NCBI RefSeq assembly: GCF_030551255.1
Contig: NZ_CP130630.1
Location: 7,173,501 to 7,237,500, forward strand
Direction of reading: 5' to 3'
DNA length: 64,000 bases
Origin: Streptomyces sp. NL15-2K
Lineage (GTDB): Bacteria; Actinomycetota; Actinomycetes; Streptomycetales; Streptomycetaceae
This document shows, piece after piece, positions 23,654 through 33,400 of this stretch; the stretch's first letter is position 1, and the number at the start of each line of letters is the position of its first letter. Both the position numbers and the translations under genes were made by a program. The notes under the pieces are model-generated. The model worked only from the letters and a program-made list of their open reading frames with translations. It was not told the DNA's origin and did not search any database.

Positions 23654-25081
23654 TCACCGGCGCGGACCGAGCCGCATGAGGTAGTTGCCGAGCTGCCCGG
23701 ACGCCGAGTCACCGGCCCAGCCGACGTAACCGTCCGGCCGTACGAGGAACAGCCCGGTCCCGTACGCCTGTTGCGCCTCCCCATGGACGACGTGCACGCA
23801 CCCCGGCAGGTGATCCTCGGGCGCCTCCGTACCCACCGCGACGAGCGTCCAGTGCGGCCCCCGGAACGCGTCGAAGAGCCGTACGCCGTCCAGCGTGCCG
23901 TCGGGGGCCCGGTCGCCCGCGTGGAGGGGGCCGGGGGCCGTCCGGGTCTCGGCCGTGAGCGTCGAGTCCCGGTAGCCCAGGCCCAGTTGCGCCGTCGCCT
24001 CCCCGCGCCGCACCTCGCCGCGGTGCACGCTCGTCGACAGGCCGAGCATGTCCGCCGCGACGCGGCGCCGTTCCTCCTCGTAGGTGTCCAGCAGGGCCGG
24101 GTCCGCCCCGTCCCGCAGTACCGCGCCCAGCTTCCAGCCCAGGTTGTAGGCGTCCTGGACGCTGGTGTTGAGGCCCTGGCCCCCGGCGGGCGAGTGGACG
24201 TGCGCCGCGTCCCCGGCGAGGAAGACCCGGCCCGCACGGAAGCGGTCCGCCAGGGCCGCCCGGGGACGGAAGTCCGAGGCCCAGCGCACCTCCGTGACGT
24301 CATCGGGGGCGAGGTGGGAGCGGGCGGCGACGACCTTGCGGATGCCGTCGAGGGAGAGATCCACCGAGGTCCCCGCCGGGAACTGGGCGACCGCCTGGAA
24401 GTCCTCCGTGCCCGCCAGCGGGCAGATCGCCAGGAAGCCCTCGCTCTCCCCGTCCGGTCCGCCCGGCGGGAAGATGTGCCAGTTGTCACGGTCCAGGCCG
24501 CTGATCCGCACATCCGCCACCAGCATCGGGTTCGGGTCCACGGTCTCGCCCGTCATGCCGATGCCGACGGCCCGTCGTACGGCCGAGCGGCCGCCGTCGG
24601 CGGCGACCGCGTACCGGGCGCGGACATCCGGGCCGGTCGCGAAGTGTGCCGTCACCCCGTCCCCGTCCCGCCGGAGCCCGACGACGTCCCGCCCGAAGGC
24701 GACCGCCCCGCCCAGCTCCTCCAGCCGCGTGAACAGGATCTCCTGAGTGCGCCACTGCGGCACCATCCACGGCCCGGTGTACGGCGAGTCCTCGGCCGTC
24801 TCCGCCGGGTCGAACATCCGGTGCTCGCCCATCCGCCGCCCGTCCTGCCAGATCATCCCGACGGGGCTGGATTCCCCGGCGGCGAGGATCGCGTCGAGCA
24901 CCCCGAGGTCGTCGAACACCTCCATCGTGCGCGGCTGGATGCCCTTGCCGCGCGAACCGGGGAACAGCCCGCCGGCCCGCTCCACGACCAGCGCGTCCAC
25001 TCCCCGCCGGGCGAGGTCGATCCCGAGGGCGAGGCCGGTCGGCCCCGCGCCCACGATCAGTACGTCCACCTGAGCCCTCAT
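23654..25081 (-). CDS. FAD-dependent aromatic monooxygenase (PheA/TfdB type)
   Basis: Class A flavoprotein hydroxylase of 475 residues, using NAD(P)H and oxygen. Motifs: VLIVGAGPTGLALGIDLARR (FAD GxGxxG), the DG motif YAVAADGGRSAVRR, and the second FAD motif RVFLAGDAAHVHSPAGGQGL. The C-terminal thioredoxin-like domain (about 380-475) is typical of rifampicin monooxygenase-like and polyketide hydroxylases. The ATG at 25079-25081 gives the canonical N-terminus MRAQVDVLIVGAG; the open frame extends much further but crosses the operators. It is divergent from a TetR gene across two operators, so it is probably induced by an aromatic compound or antibiotic. Confidence 0.92.
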   Translation of the reverse strand: MRAQVDVLIVGAGPTGLALGIDLARRGVDALVVERAGGLFPGSRGKGIQPRTMEVFDDLGVLDAILAAGESSPVGMIWQDGRRMGEHRMFDPAETAEDSPYTGPWMVPQWRTQEILFTRLEELGGAVAFGRDVVGLRRDGDGVTAHFATGPDVRARYAVAADGGRSAVRRAVGIGMTGETVDPNPMLVADVRISGLDRDNWHIFPPGGPDGESEGFLAICPLAGTEDFQAVAQFPAGTSVDLSLDGIRKVVAARSHLAPDDVTEVRWASDFRPRAALADRFRAGRVFLAGDAAHVHSPAGGQGLNTSVQDAYNLGWKLGAVLRDGADPALLDTYEEERRRVAADMLGLSTSVHRGEVRRGEATAQLGLGYRDSTLTAETRTAPGPLHAGDRAPDGTLDGVRLFDAFRGPHWTLVAVGTEAPEDHLPGCVHVVHGEAQQAYGTGLFLVRPDGYVGWAGDSASGQLGNYLMRLGPRR

Positions 25082-25094
25082 ACGCCAGCTCCCC

Positions 25095-25109
25095 CTTAAC
25101 GCCGTTAAG
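25095..25109. promoter_or_regulatory. TetR operator 1
   Basis: 15-bp near-perfect palindrome CTTAACGCCGTTAAG in the divergent promoter region, 13 bp before the monooxygenase start. It matches operator 2 except at one central base. Centre-to-centre distance is 36 bp. Most likely bound by the TetR protein encoded at 25155. Confidence 0.85.
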
Positions 25110-25130
25110 TGCCACTGTGATGACAGTGCC

Positions 25131-25145
25131 CTTAACGTCGTTAAG
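25131..25145. promoter_or_regulatory. TetR operator 2
   Basis: 15-bp palindrome CTTAACGTCGTTAAG, nine bases before the TetR start codon, so binding would give autorepression. A further palindrome CACTGT-GATG-ACAGTG (25113-25128) sits exactly between the two operators. Confidence 0.85.
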
Positions 25146-25154
25146 CTGTCAAGC

Positions 25155-25805
25155 ATGAATACGGAACGCCGAGCGCCCCTGGACCGCAAGCGGGTCGCCG
25201 ACACCGCCCTGCGGCTCCTGAACGAGGTCGGTCTCGAGGGCCTGACCCTGCGCGCCATCGCCAAGGAGCTGGACGTCAAGGCACCCGCCCTGTACTGGCA
25301 CTTCAAGGACAAGCAGGCGCTGCTCGACGAGATGGCGACGGAGATGTACCGCCGGATGATCGGCGGGACCCCGCTCGACCCCGACGACACCTGGCAGGAG
25401 CGGCTGCTGAAGTCCAACCGCGGACTGCGCGCGGCACTGCTCGCCTACCGCGACGGCGCGAAGGTCTTCAGTGGCTCACGCTTCACCGGCATGGAACACG
25501 CGGAACAGATGGAGGACAACCTCCGCCTCTTCACGGCCGCCGGCCTCACCCTCGCCCAGGCGGTCCGCGCGACCTCGACGACGTACCTGTACACCCTCGG
25601 CTTCGTCACCGAGGAACAGTCCGTCCAGCCCCTGCCCGGCGAACGCCGCGAAGGCTACGACCTACAGGAACGCGCCCGCCTGATGGCCGACTTTCCCTTG
25701 TCGGCTCAGGCGGGCGCGGAGATCTTCGAGGACTACGAACGGCACTTCGAGGAGGGGCTGGCGCTGCTGATCGCGGGGATCGAGGCGCGGTACGGGGTCG
25801 GCTGA
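25155..25805 (+). CDS. TetR-family repressor of the divergent monooxygenase
   Basis: A 216-residue regulator. N-terminal HTH at residues 10-55 (KRVADTALRLLNEVGLEGLT, LRAIAKELDVKAPALYWHFK), the TetR class sequence, followed by the ligand-binding TetR_C domain (FSGSRFTGMEHAEQMEDNL, YLYTLGFVTEEQS). This C-domain is that of tetracycline-repressor-like members that sense aromatic drugs. The gene is divergent from the FAD monooxygenase with twin operators in the 73-bp gap. It is predicted to repress both and to be released by the monooxygenase substrate. Confidence 0.93.
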   Translation: MNTERRAPLDRKRVADTALRLLNEVGLEGLTLRAIAKELDVKAPALYWHFKDKQALLDEMATEMYRRMIGGTPLDPDDTWQERLLKSNRGLRAALLAYRDGAKVFSGSRFTGMEHAEQMEDNLRLFTAAGLTLAQAVRATSTTYLYTLGFVTEEQSVQPLPGERREGYDLQERARLMADFPLSAQAGAEIFEDYERHFEEGLALLIAGIEARYGVG

Positions 25806-25829
25806 GGCCGTACCGCCCCCCTCTCGCCC

Positions 25830-26750
25830 CTACGCCCGGCTCGTACGAGCCCGTCGCACGGCCCGCGTCACCACCGGCGGCAGCAGGTCGACGGCGATGC
25901 GCCGGGCGAGGGGACGGCGGGGCCCCGACGCCGGCCGGGGCTTCGGTGCCGATGCCGGGGCGGCCTTCGCCGGCTGCGGGACGGGCTCGACGTAGTGCTT
26001 CGAGCGCGGGAACGGCGGCTGCTTCATCCCCTGGGCCCGGGCCCGGACCAGCCGGTGCCCCGCCGCTTCCTGCACGCTCAGACCGACGTCCGTGCGCTCC
26101 CTGAGCATGGCCAGCAGCTCCTCCTGGACCGGCTCGGGGTCGCCCCAGGTGCCGTACAGCTTCTGCGTGCTGAGGCAGATCGGGCGCAGACCGCGGTTGA
26201 GCACGGCCTCCCATACGGCGACGGAGACGCCCGGGGTGTGCTCGGAGCGGAAGTCGTCGAGGACGACGATCCCGTCGGGCACCAGGATGTCGCGGGTCGC
26301 GCCGATGTCGCCGTACACGTGCTCGTACAGGTGCGAGGCGTCGATGTGGACGAAGCGGCAGGTCTTCGGGTCGACCTTGTCGGAGATGACGGAGGTGGGG
26401 GCCTCGATCACCGTGGGCAGCTCGTCGTGGAAGGAGAGGTAGTTCCGCTCGAAGGCCTGCCGGGTGAGCGAGGAGTACGACTTCGCGGTCTCGGCCTTGT
26501 TGGCTCCGTCGGGTGCCTCGCCGCCGAACAGGTCGCAGACCGTGAACTTCTCGCCGTCCCTCAGGTGGTGCCCGGCGAGGATCGCGCTCTTGCCCATGTA
26601 GGCGCCGAGTTCCAGCAGGTCGCCCTGGAACCCGTTTGCCTCCTGCCGTTCGAGGAACCAGGTGAACAGGACCTGATCGAGCGGCGGGAACCAGCCGGGG
26701 ACGTCCTTGAGCTCGCCGGGGGGCGTGGTTGACTGCTGTGCGTTGGCCAT
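25830..26750 (-). CDS. TylF-like class I SAM-dependent methyltransferase
   Basis: 306 residues. The methyltransferase domain (about 35-200) shows DLLELGAYMGKSAILAGHHL (SAM-binding strand 1), FTVCDLFGG, and the acidic VHIDASHLYEHVYGDI and VVLDDFRSEHTPGV motifs, which in TylF/macrocin O-methyltransferase relatives bind a metal ion. The last 60 residues are Pro/Ala/Arg-rich and disordered-looking. Such enzymes methylate sugars in antibiotics or surface glycans. The substrate is unknown; the glycan locus at 34-46 kb is a possible but remote link. ATG 26748-26750 is the only sensible start. It is convergent with the TetR gene, 24 bp apart. Confidence 0.85.
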   Translation of the reverse strand: MANAQQSTTPPGELKDVPGWFPPLDQVLFTWFLERQEANGFQGDLLELGAYMGKSAILAGHHLRDGEKFTVCDLFGGEAPDGANKAETAKSYSSLTRQAFERNYLSFHDELPTVIEAPTSVISDKVDPKTCRFVHIDASHLYEHVYGDIGATRDILVPDGIVVLDDFRSEHTPGVSVAVWEAVLNRGLRPICLSTQKLYGTWGDPEPVQEELLAMLRERTDVGLSVQEAAGHRLVRARAQGMKQPPFPRSKHYVEPVPQPAKAAPASAPKPRPASGPRRPLARRIAVDLLPPVVTRAVRRARTSRA

Positions 26751-27286
26751 GCATCGAGCATGCTCGCTCTACGTGGCACAAACTGTCACCGGGCTGAACG
26801 TCTGATGAACAACGCTCGATCGGTCCAAACCGGCGGGCTTGGTCCGGGCGGGCGCGGAGATTCCAATGCTGCCGCCGGTGCCCCCAGCAATTCGGAGAAT
26901 TCTTTCTTCGTCACCCTTCGTTTACCGTTTCCTTGCCTGGGTTCAATATCCGCTCCAAGTGGTGTGACGTGCACCACAGGGGCGGATGGTGGAATGCCTG
27001 TATTGCGGCAGATTTACAGGATGGACAAAGGTCGAGTCATGAGATTTCATGGCGCAGTCAAAGGGCATCCAGGCGTGCGTAGAAAGCGCTTCCAGGGCCG
27101 TGTTCTTTTCAGGCGGGGTGTCGAGGGCTGCCAGCGGGGGGTGGGCTCATGAACGCGCGAATTCAAGTCGTTTCATTACCGTGCTCGGTATCCGTTTTCC
27201 CCCGGAATTTAGAAATGCAGCAGCCTTCGCGTCCGCGTTGACCCAGCGTTCCGGACAGTCGACCGGAACCGACGACTAGGACTGTG
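26751..27286. other. Intergenic region with no recognised gene
   Basis: 536 bp between divergent genes, with less GC than the surroundings. Open frames here have poor codon bias. It should contain the promoters of the methyltransferase gene (minus strand) and of the exported-protein cluster starting at 27287. No hairpin or repeat stands out. Confidence 0.5.
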
Positions 27287-27841
27287 ATGAAGGCACGTAG
27301 CGTGATTCGGCCGCGGCCGAAGCGGAAGAGACTCATGCGGCACGCTCTGGGCGTTGCGGCGGCGGCCGCGCTGGCCTGGCTCGTGGTGACGGCGGGCACG
27401 TCGGGTACGCCCGCGTCGTCGGGCGCGTCCGCCGAGGCGGTCGCCCCCATCGCCGACGAGGCGCCCGGCTACGCCGTCGAGGACTTCAAGTACCCGCAGG
27501 CCGACAAGATCCTTGCGGAACAGGGCATCACCCTGAAGCGAGGCGACGGCCACATCATCCTCGCCACCTGTGGCAGCGAGACCGGTCTGCTGGAGATCTG
27601 GACCCGCAGCTCGGTGGACAGGGTCTGCTTCCGCGTTACCGGCAACTCCGGCTACCTGACCTTGGAGATCCCCGCGGTCTTCAACGTCAGGGGAAACGAC
27701 TACACGACCCAGGTCGACATGACGGTCGACGGCGAGAAGAAGTCGTACGACATCGCCGAGAACACCTGGACTCCCGTGGGTGAGAGCACGGACGAGCAGG
27801 GGCGCCAATTCGCCCTCGTCGAGATCAGGACCTCCAAGTAA
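27287..27841 (+). CDS. Small exported protein of unknown function
   Basis: 184 residues with a basic N-terminus and a hydrophobic segment (HALGVAAAAALAWLVVTAG) that acts as signal peptide or anchor, then a Ser/Ala-rich spacer. The outer domain of about 120 residues is beta-rich and has two Cys (ILATCGSETG and VDRVCFRVTG) that may pair. The ATG at 27287 has AGGA five bases before it; a GTG one codon upstream is also possible. Family not recognised. It is the first gene of an exported-protein cluster and lies 95 bp before the pseudo-protease gene, with no hairpin between them. Confidence 0.75.
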   Translation: MKARSVIRPRPKRKRLMRHALGVAAAAALAWLVVTAGTSGTPASSGASAEAVAPIADEAPGYAVEDFKYPQADKILAEQGITLKRGDGHIILATCGSETGLLEIWTRSSVDRVCFRVTGNSGYLTLEIPAVFNVRGNDYTTQVDMTVDGEKKSYDIAENTWTPVGESTDEQGRQFALVEIRTSK

Positions 27842-27936
27842 TGCTCCGGATTTCCGAGTAACGCTTTGCCGACGTCTCTCATCAGCCTTTCGCCGTCCGG
27901 TGCCCACCGGAGGCATAGACCTCGCCCAGGGAAATC

Positions 27937-30135
27937 ATGAACACCCAACGCCCCAGACCTGTCCGGTTCGCCGTGCTGGCCGCGGCTCTGCTCACGACTC
28001 CGCTCGCGTTAACCGCCGCGCCCGCACACGCCGTCAGCGGCACCGCCGCGACCGGCACCACCTACGCCTACACCGCGCGCCTGGACATCGGCGACGGCAC
28101 GCGTGCTTGCTCCGGCACCCTCCTCCACGCCGAATGGCTGCTCACGGCAGCCAGTTGCTTCGCCGACAACCCGGCCGCCGACCTCACCGTGCCCGCCGGT
28201 GCCCCGAAGCTGAAGACGACCGCGACGATCGGTCGCACTGACCTCACCACCACCGTCGGCGCGGTCCGCCAAGTGGTGGAGCTGGTCCCGCGCACCGACC
28301 GCGACCTGGTGCTCGCCCGCCTCTCCCGGCCGGTCACCACCGCCCCCGTGGCCCTGGCCACCGCCGCGCCCACCGTCGGCGAGCAACTGACCGTCGCCGG
28401 ATACGGCCGGACGAAGGGCGAATGGGCCCCGCTGAAGCTGCACACCGGCGCGTTCTCGGTGGACACCTCCGACGCCACCACCGCCGCGGTCACCGGCAAG
28501 AACGGCGCGGCGATCTGCGCGGGCGACGCCGGCGGCCCGGTGGTGCGCGTGACGAACGGTCAGGCCAGGCTCGCCGCTGTCAACAGCCGCTCCTGGCAGG
28601 GCGGCTGCTTCGGCACGGACACCGCCGAGACCCGCACCGGGGGCGTCGCCACCCGCGTCGACGACCTGGGCGCCTGGATCGCCGCCAAGGCCGGCACGAC
28701 CCGCGTGACCGACTTCAACTGCGACGCCGCTGAGGATGTCGCGGTCGGCGATCCCAAGGCCACCGTGGGCGATCAGTCGGAAGCCGGCCTGGTGAAGGTC
28801 GTCTACGGCGCGGGCAAGGGCAGCGAGACGGTCCACCAGGACCTCGGCCACGTCCCCGGCGGAGCCGAGGCGGATGACGAGTTCGGCGGCGAGCTCGCCG
28901 CCGTCGACCACGACGAGGACGGCTGCACCGACCTGGTCGTGGGCACCCCCTCCGAGGACGTCGGCACCGTGGCGAACGCTGGCTGGGTGACCGTGCTCTA
29001 CGGCTCCCGGAACGGACTCGGCCAGGGCAAGGCCGCGCTCAACCTCCAACAGGGCACCGGCACGGGTGCCATCAAGGATCGGGCGTCCGAGGCGGACGAC
29101 CGGATGGGTGCGGCGCTGGCCGCGGGCCAGACCGCCACCGGTGAGCCGTACCTGCTGATCGGCGCGCCCGGCAAGAACCTGAAGGGCTCCGTGAACGCGG
29201 GTCTGGTCTACTACCTGCGCGGATCCGTCAGCGTCTCGGTCCACCAGGACTCTCCGGGCGTGGTGGGCGTCATCAGCGCCGGCGACGAGTTCGGCGCCTC
29301 CGTCGCGGGCTCGCCGAACCACATCGCGATCGGCTCCCCCGGCGAGACGGTCGGCACCAGCGCCGACGTCGGCATGACGGCGATTCTCAAGCACGACGTG
29401 AACGCGGACGGCATCCCCGCCCCAGTGGCGAGCATCAACCAGGACTCCGACGGCATCGGCGACGGGGGCGAGGGCGGTGACCTGTTCGGCTCGTCGCTCT
29501 CGATGGTCGCGTACCGCCCCTCCGGCGCCACCGCCGCGACCGATTCGGTCCTCGCCATCGGAGCCCCCGGTGAGACGCTCTGGGTCGGCACGAACTCCTT
29601 CCCCCAGGCGGGGCTGGTGACCACGGTCCGGGTGACCGCAGCCGGCGCGGTCACTGAACTGGCCACCGTCCACCAAGGCGTCGAGGGTGTGAACGGGGCT
29701 TCCGCGACCGGTGACGGATTTGGCACGGAGGTGGCCGCCATGAACACCGCGCCGAACGCGACCGGCACCGCCTCGACCATGGTGCTGGCGGTCGGCGTAC
29801 CCGGCAAGGACATCGGCACGGCCACGGACGCGGGCATCGTGCAGACCTTCTCGCTCCTGGGCGCGCCGGGCGACTCCGACCACTGGATCGAGGCGGGCAA
29901 CGACCGAGGCCTGCCAGGCACCCCGGGCGCGTCGCAGCTCGCGGGCAAGTACCTGAACGCCACCGGCACGCACCTGTGGATCGGCATGCCGCATGGCCCC
30001 GCCGACCGCGGCGCCATCCATCGCCTTCCGTGGTCGAACGCCATGGGCGGAGCGGGCGCGACCGTGACGACCTATCAGCCCGGCTCGGGCGGCATGCCCC
30101 TCACGGGCAAGGCCTTCGGCATGGCCATCCGCTGA
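27937..30135 (+). CDS. Exported trypsin-like pseudo-protease with FG-GAP-type repeats, TTA codon
   Basis: 732 residues. Sec signal peptide (FAVLAAALLTTPLALTAAPAHA), S1 chymotrypsin-fold domain (about 35-250) and about six FG-GAP-like blades (VHQDLGHVPGGAEADDEFGG, INQDSDGIGDGGEGGDLFGS and similar). The fold is intact: CSGTLLHAEWLLTAASCF, DRDLVLARL, ICAGDAGGPVV. However, the catalytic His of TAAHC is Ser and the catalytic Ser of GDSGGP is Ala; only the Asp remains. It cannot act as a serine protease and is probably a binding or scaffold protein. Codon 25 (28009-28011) is TTA, so translation probably needs the bldA tRNA. AGGGAA precedes the ATG. Confidence 0.9.
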   Translation: MNTQRPRPVRFAVLAAALLTTPLALTAAPAHAVSGTAATGTTYAYTARLDIGDGTRACSGTLLHAEWLLTAASCFADNPAADLTVPAGAPKLKTTATIGRTDLTTTVGAVRQVVELVPRTDRDLVLARLSRPVTTAPVALATAAPTVGEQLTVAGYGRTKGEWAPLKLHTGAFSVDTSDATTAAVTGKNGAAICAGDAGGPVVRVTNGQARLAAVNSRSWQGGCFGTDTAETRTGGVATRVDDLGAWIAAKAGTTRVTDFNCDAAEDVAVGDPKATVGDQSEAGLVKVVYGAGKGSETVHQDLGHVPGGAEADDEFGGELAAVDHDEDGCTDLVVGTPSEDVGTVANAGWVTVLYGSRNGLGQGKAALNLQQGTGTGAIKDRASEADDRMGAALAAGQTATGEPYLLIGAPGKNLKGSVNAGLVYYLRGSVSVSVHQDSPGVVGVISAGDEFGASVAGSPNHIAIGSPGETVGTSADVGMTAILKHDVNADGIPAPVASINQDSDGIGDGGEGGDLFGSSLSMVAYRPSGATAATDSVLAIGAPGETLWVGTNSFPQAGLVTTVRVTAAGAVTELATVHQGVEGVNGASATGDGFGTEVAAMNTAPNATGTASTMVLAVGVPGKDIGTATDAGIVQTFSLLGAPGDSDHWIEAGNDRGLPGTPGASQLAGKYLNATGTHLWIGMPHGPADRGAIHRLPWSNAMGGAGATVTTYQPGSGGMPLTGKAFGMAIR

Positions 30136-30152
30136 TCCGTCGGCCGTATCGA

Positions 30153-30178
30153 CCCCGGAAGGGAGCTTCCGTCCGGGG
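30153..30178 (+). terminator. Hairpin after the pseudo-protease gene
   Basis: Stem CCCCGGA / TCCGGGG with an inner GGAAG / CTTCC pair, 18 bases after the stop codon. It probably ends the first transcript, so the ALF gene would have its own promoter in 30180-30413. Confidence 0.5.
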
Positions 30179-30413
30179 CCACCCCTCTCATATCGATCCG
30201 GGACGCCGGACGGATCCCTGACGATCACATCCGCCGACGCCCGTTTCGGCACCACAGAACACCAAGGGACACGCGCCCGTCGCTCCCGAGCGCCCACGCA
30301 ACGGTCCGACCTCCGTGGGCGCTCGCGGGGACACGCGCGCGGCTGACACACCACTCTGCCCGGCGGTATGCCCCCGTGCGCGCGCCGCCGGGCACCGATC
30401 CCGAAGGACTACT

Positions 30414-33400
30414 GTGAACACCACCTACTGGAGCAGACGGCGCGTTCTCGGCGCCTTAGCCGCCACCACCGCCGTCGCCGCCACTTCGAGCCTCGTCCTC
30501 ACTCCCGGGGCCGCCGCAGCTGTGACCGCCGAGCCGGAGGACGGCGACGACGGCGACCCGTTCAGCCTGCCGGACACCGAACGGGCGAAGGTCGTCAAGG
30601 CGTGGCTGCTGGGCGGCAAGGCCGTCCGCGCCGCCGCGGAAACCGCGCTCATCGGCTCCGACACCGACGTGCAGACCTTCCTGACGGTCGATCTGCCCAA
30701 GCTCACGGTGGAGGACAGCCGCGTCGCCATCGCCACCGCCCTCGCCGGCGGCGGGAAGGGCACCCGGCGTGAGGCCGTCGAGGCCCTCGACGCCGGCGAC
30801 ACCGCCATCGCCGACTTCCTGAGCGAGGGCTTCAAGCCCGCCATGCTGGAGGACCTGCGCTTCGCGACGTCGACCGTGATGGCCACCGGCGGCAAGGCGG
30901 TAGTACGCGTTGGTAGCGCAGCCCTGGACTCGGGCACCCAGGCAGCCCTGGAGGACTACCTCGTCAAGGGCCAGTTCACCGCGCGCCTGGAGGACATGCG
31001 CGTCGAAGTCTCCCAGCTCATGGTGCAGGCGGGCCCGGAGGTGCGGAAGTACGCCTCCCGGGCCTTGGACGGCACCGCGTCCGACGTGGAGTGGTTCCTC
31101 GACACCGGTCAGCACATCGCCCGCGCCCGCGACCAGGAGGCCGCGACGATCGCGGAGCTCGTCGCGGTCGTCGAACGCGAGGGCAAGAAGGCCGACACGA
31201 TGACGAAGGCGGCCGAGGAGGCCTCGGCCCGTGCCGTGGTGGCCGCCGCGAAGGCCAAGGAGGCGGCGGAGAAGGCCGCAGCCGAGGCCCAGGCGGCACA
31301 GAACGACGTGATCAAGTCCGGCAGGGCGGCCCGCAAGGCGGCCCAGGCCGCGACCGGCGCGGCCGACTCGGCCCGGGTGGCCATCCGCGCCTCGCACGCC
31401 GCCGTCCAGGCCTCCCGCCGCGCCGCCTACGCCGCCACCGCCGCGAGCCAGGCCGCGGCCACCGCCGGCTCCGCCGCCGCCAAGGCATACAAGGCCGCCA
31501 TTGCCGCGTCCAAGGACGCCTCCCAGGCATCGGCCGCCAAGAACGCCGCCGTCGCCGCCCGCAACGCCGCGGCTAAGGCCCGCAGCGCGGCGACGGCCGC
31601 CGACCACGCCGCAACCGCTTCGGTCCAGGCCGCGAGCGCCGGGTCCGCCGCCGCCTCGGCCGCCCGCAACGCCTCCGCCGCGGCGAGCGCCTCCGCCACG
31701 GCCGCCGCAGCCGCCGGTGCGGCGCAGGCCGAGGCCGCCGAGGCCAAGCGGCAGGCGCAGATCGCGAGCACCAACGCCACGATCGCCACCAACGCTGCCG
31801 GCACGGCCCAGGCGCTGGCGAACACGGCCGCGAAGGCCGCCGCCACCGCACGCGACGCCGCGAACAGTGCGGCGAGCCACGCCGACAAAGCCGCCACGGC
31901 GGCTGACTGGGCTGTCGCGAACGCGGGCAAGGCCGTGGAGTACGCGAAGAAGTCGACCGAGTTCGCAGGCGAGGCCACCAAGGCCGCGAACACCGCCACC
32001 GAGGCCGTCACCAAGGCGATCGAGGTGGAGAAGCAGGCCCGGGAGGCCGAGTGGCAGCGCCTGGACGAGGACATGCGGCAGGCGATCGAGGAGTGCCGCC
32101 TGCTCGCGCAGATCGAGGCGAAGGAGAGGGCGGAGCTCACCGAGAAGCGCACACAGGAAGCGCAGACCGACCAGGCCACGAAGGACCTCATCTCCCGAGC
32201 CGAGGCGGCACTGAAGGCGGGCGACACGGGCCTGGCCGCGACGGTCGGGCGCAAGGCGGCCATCGCCCTGATGAACTCCCACGGCACCTGGTCGCGCGAG
32301 GCCGCACGGTTCGCCCTGTGCGGTACGGACGCCGACGTCCACGCCTGGATCGACGCAGACCGTCAGCTCGCCCAGCGGCAGGATGACCGGGAGACCGCCT
32401 TCTACCTGGCCCAGACCCTCGCCAGCCCGGATGTCGTCGACGCGGCGACCACGGCGCTGGAAAGCGACGCCCCGGACGCCGGCACGCGGTTCCTCACCAC
32501 CGGTCTGTTCCAGGCCGCCGTGACGGACAACCGCGTCGCGGTCTCCCGCATCCTGGCCGCCAAGCCCGGCAAAGCGGTCACGAAGGCGGCCAACGACGCG
32601 CTGGACGCGGGAACCGCCGAGGCGCTGCACAGGTTCTTCAGCGTCACTTACGAGGCGGCGCTGAAGGAGGACGACGCGGTCGCCACCTCCACCCTCCTCG
32701 CCACCGCGGGCCCGTACACGAAGGCACACGCGCAGGCCGCGCTGGAAGGACCGGCGTGGATGCGCCGTAACTTCGTCGCCTCAAAGCAGTACAAGACCGC
32801 GCAGCTTGACTACGACTCCGCCACCCACATCGCCGCCATTCAAGGCGCGATCGCCGCCGCCGCGAAGATCGCGCACAGGGCGCAGGAGGACGCCGCCGAT
32901 GCGCAGGAGGCAGCGGCGAAGGCGCGCAACGCCGCCGCGGAAGCGACGCAGTGGGCTCAGAAGGCGCAGAACTCGGCCGACCAGGCCGACATCTCCGCGA
33001 AGCAGGCCGACGCGAACGCGGACGCCGCCGAGCAGTCGGCCAGGGACGCACAGGCCTCCGCCGACCGGGCAAAGGCGGCGGCCGCCACCGCCCGCACGGC
33101 CGCACGCTCGGCGAACCACTCCGCCAACCGTGCCGTGGACGCCGCCCGCAGCGCCGTCGCTTCCGCCAACTCGGCCCAGGCATCAGCCGCTTCTGCTCGC
33201 GCCTCCGCGATCCAGGCGGGCCAGGACGCGCGGACGGCAGCCGCCGCCGCGAGCCAGGCCCACCAGATCGCCACGGCAAAGCGGCAGGCGGAGATCGCGG
33301 CGGCGGCCCGGCAAGCGGCACAAGATGCCCGCGCGGCCCGGGAGTCCGGCACGAACCCGGCCGACACGGCCGAGAACGACACCGTCAAGGGCGGCCTTCC

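Noticed and set aside
30456..32729. 757-codon open frame opposite the ALF gene
   Set aside because: Antisense shadow of Ala-rich codons; the plus strand has the signal peptide, ALF repeats and coiled coils.
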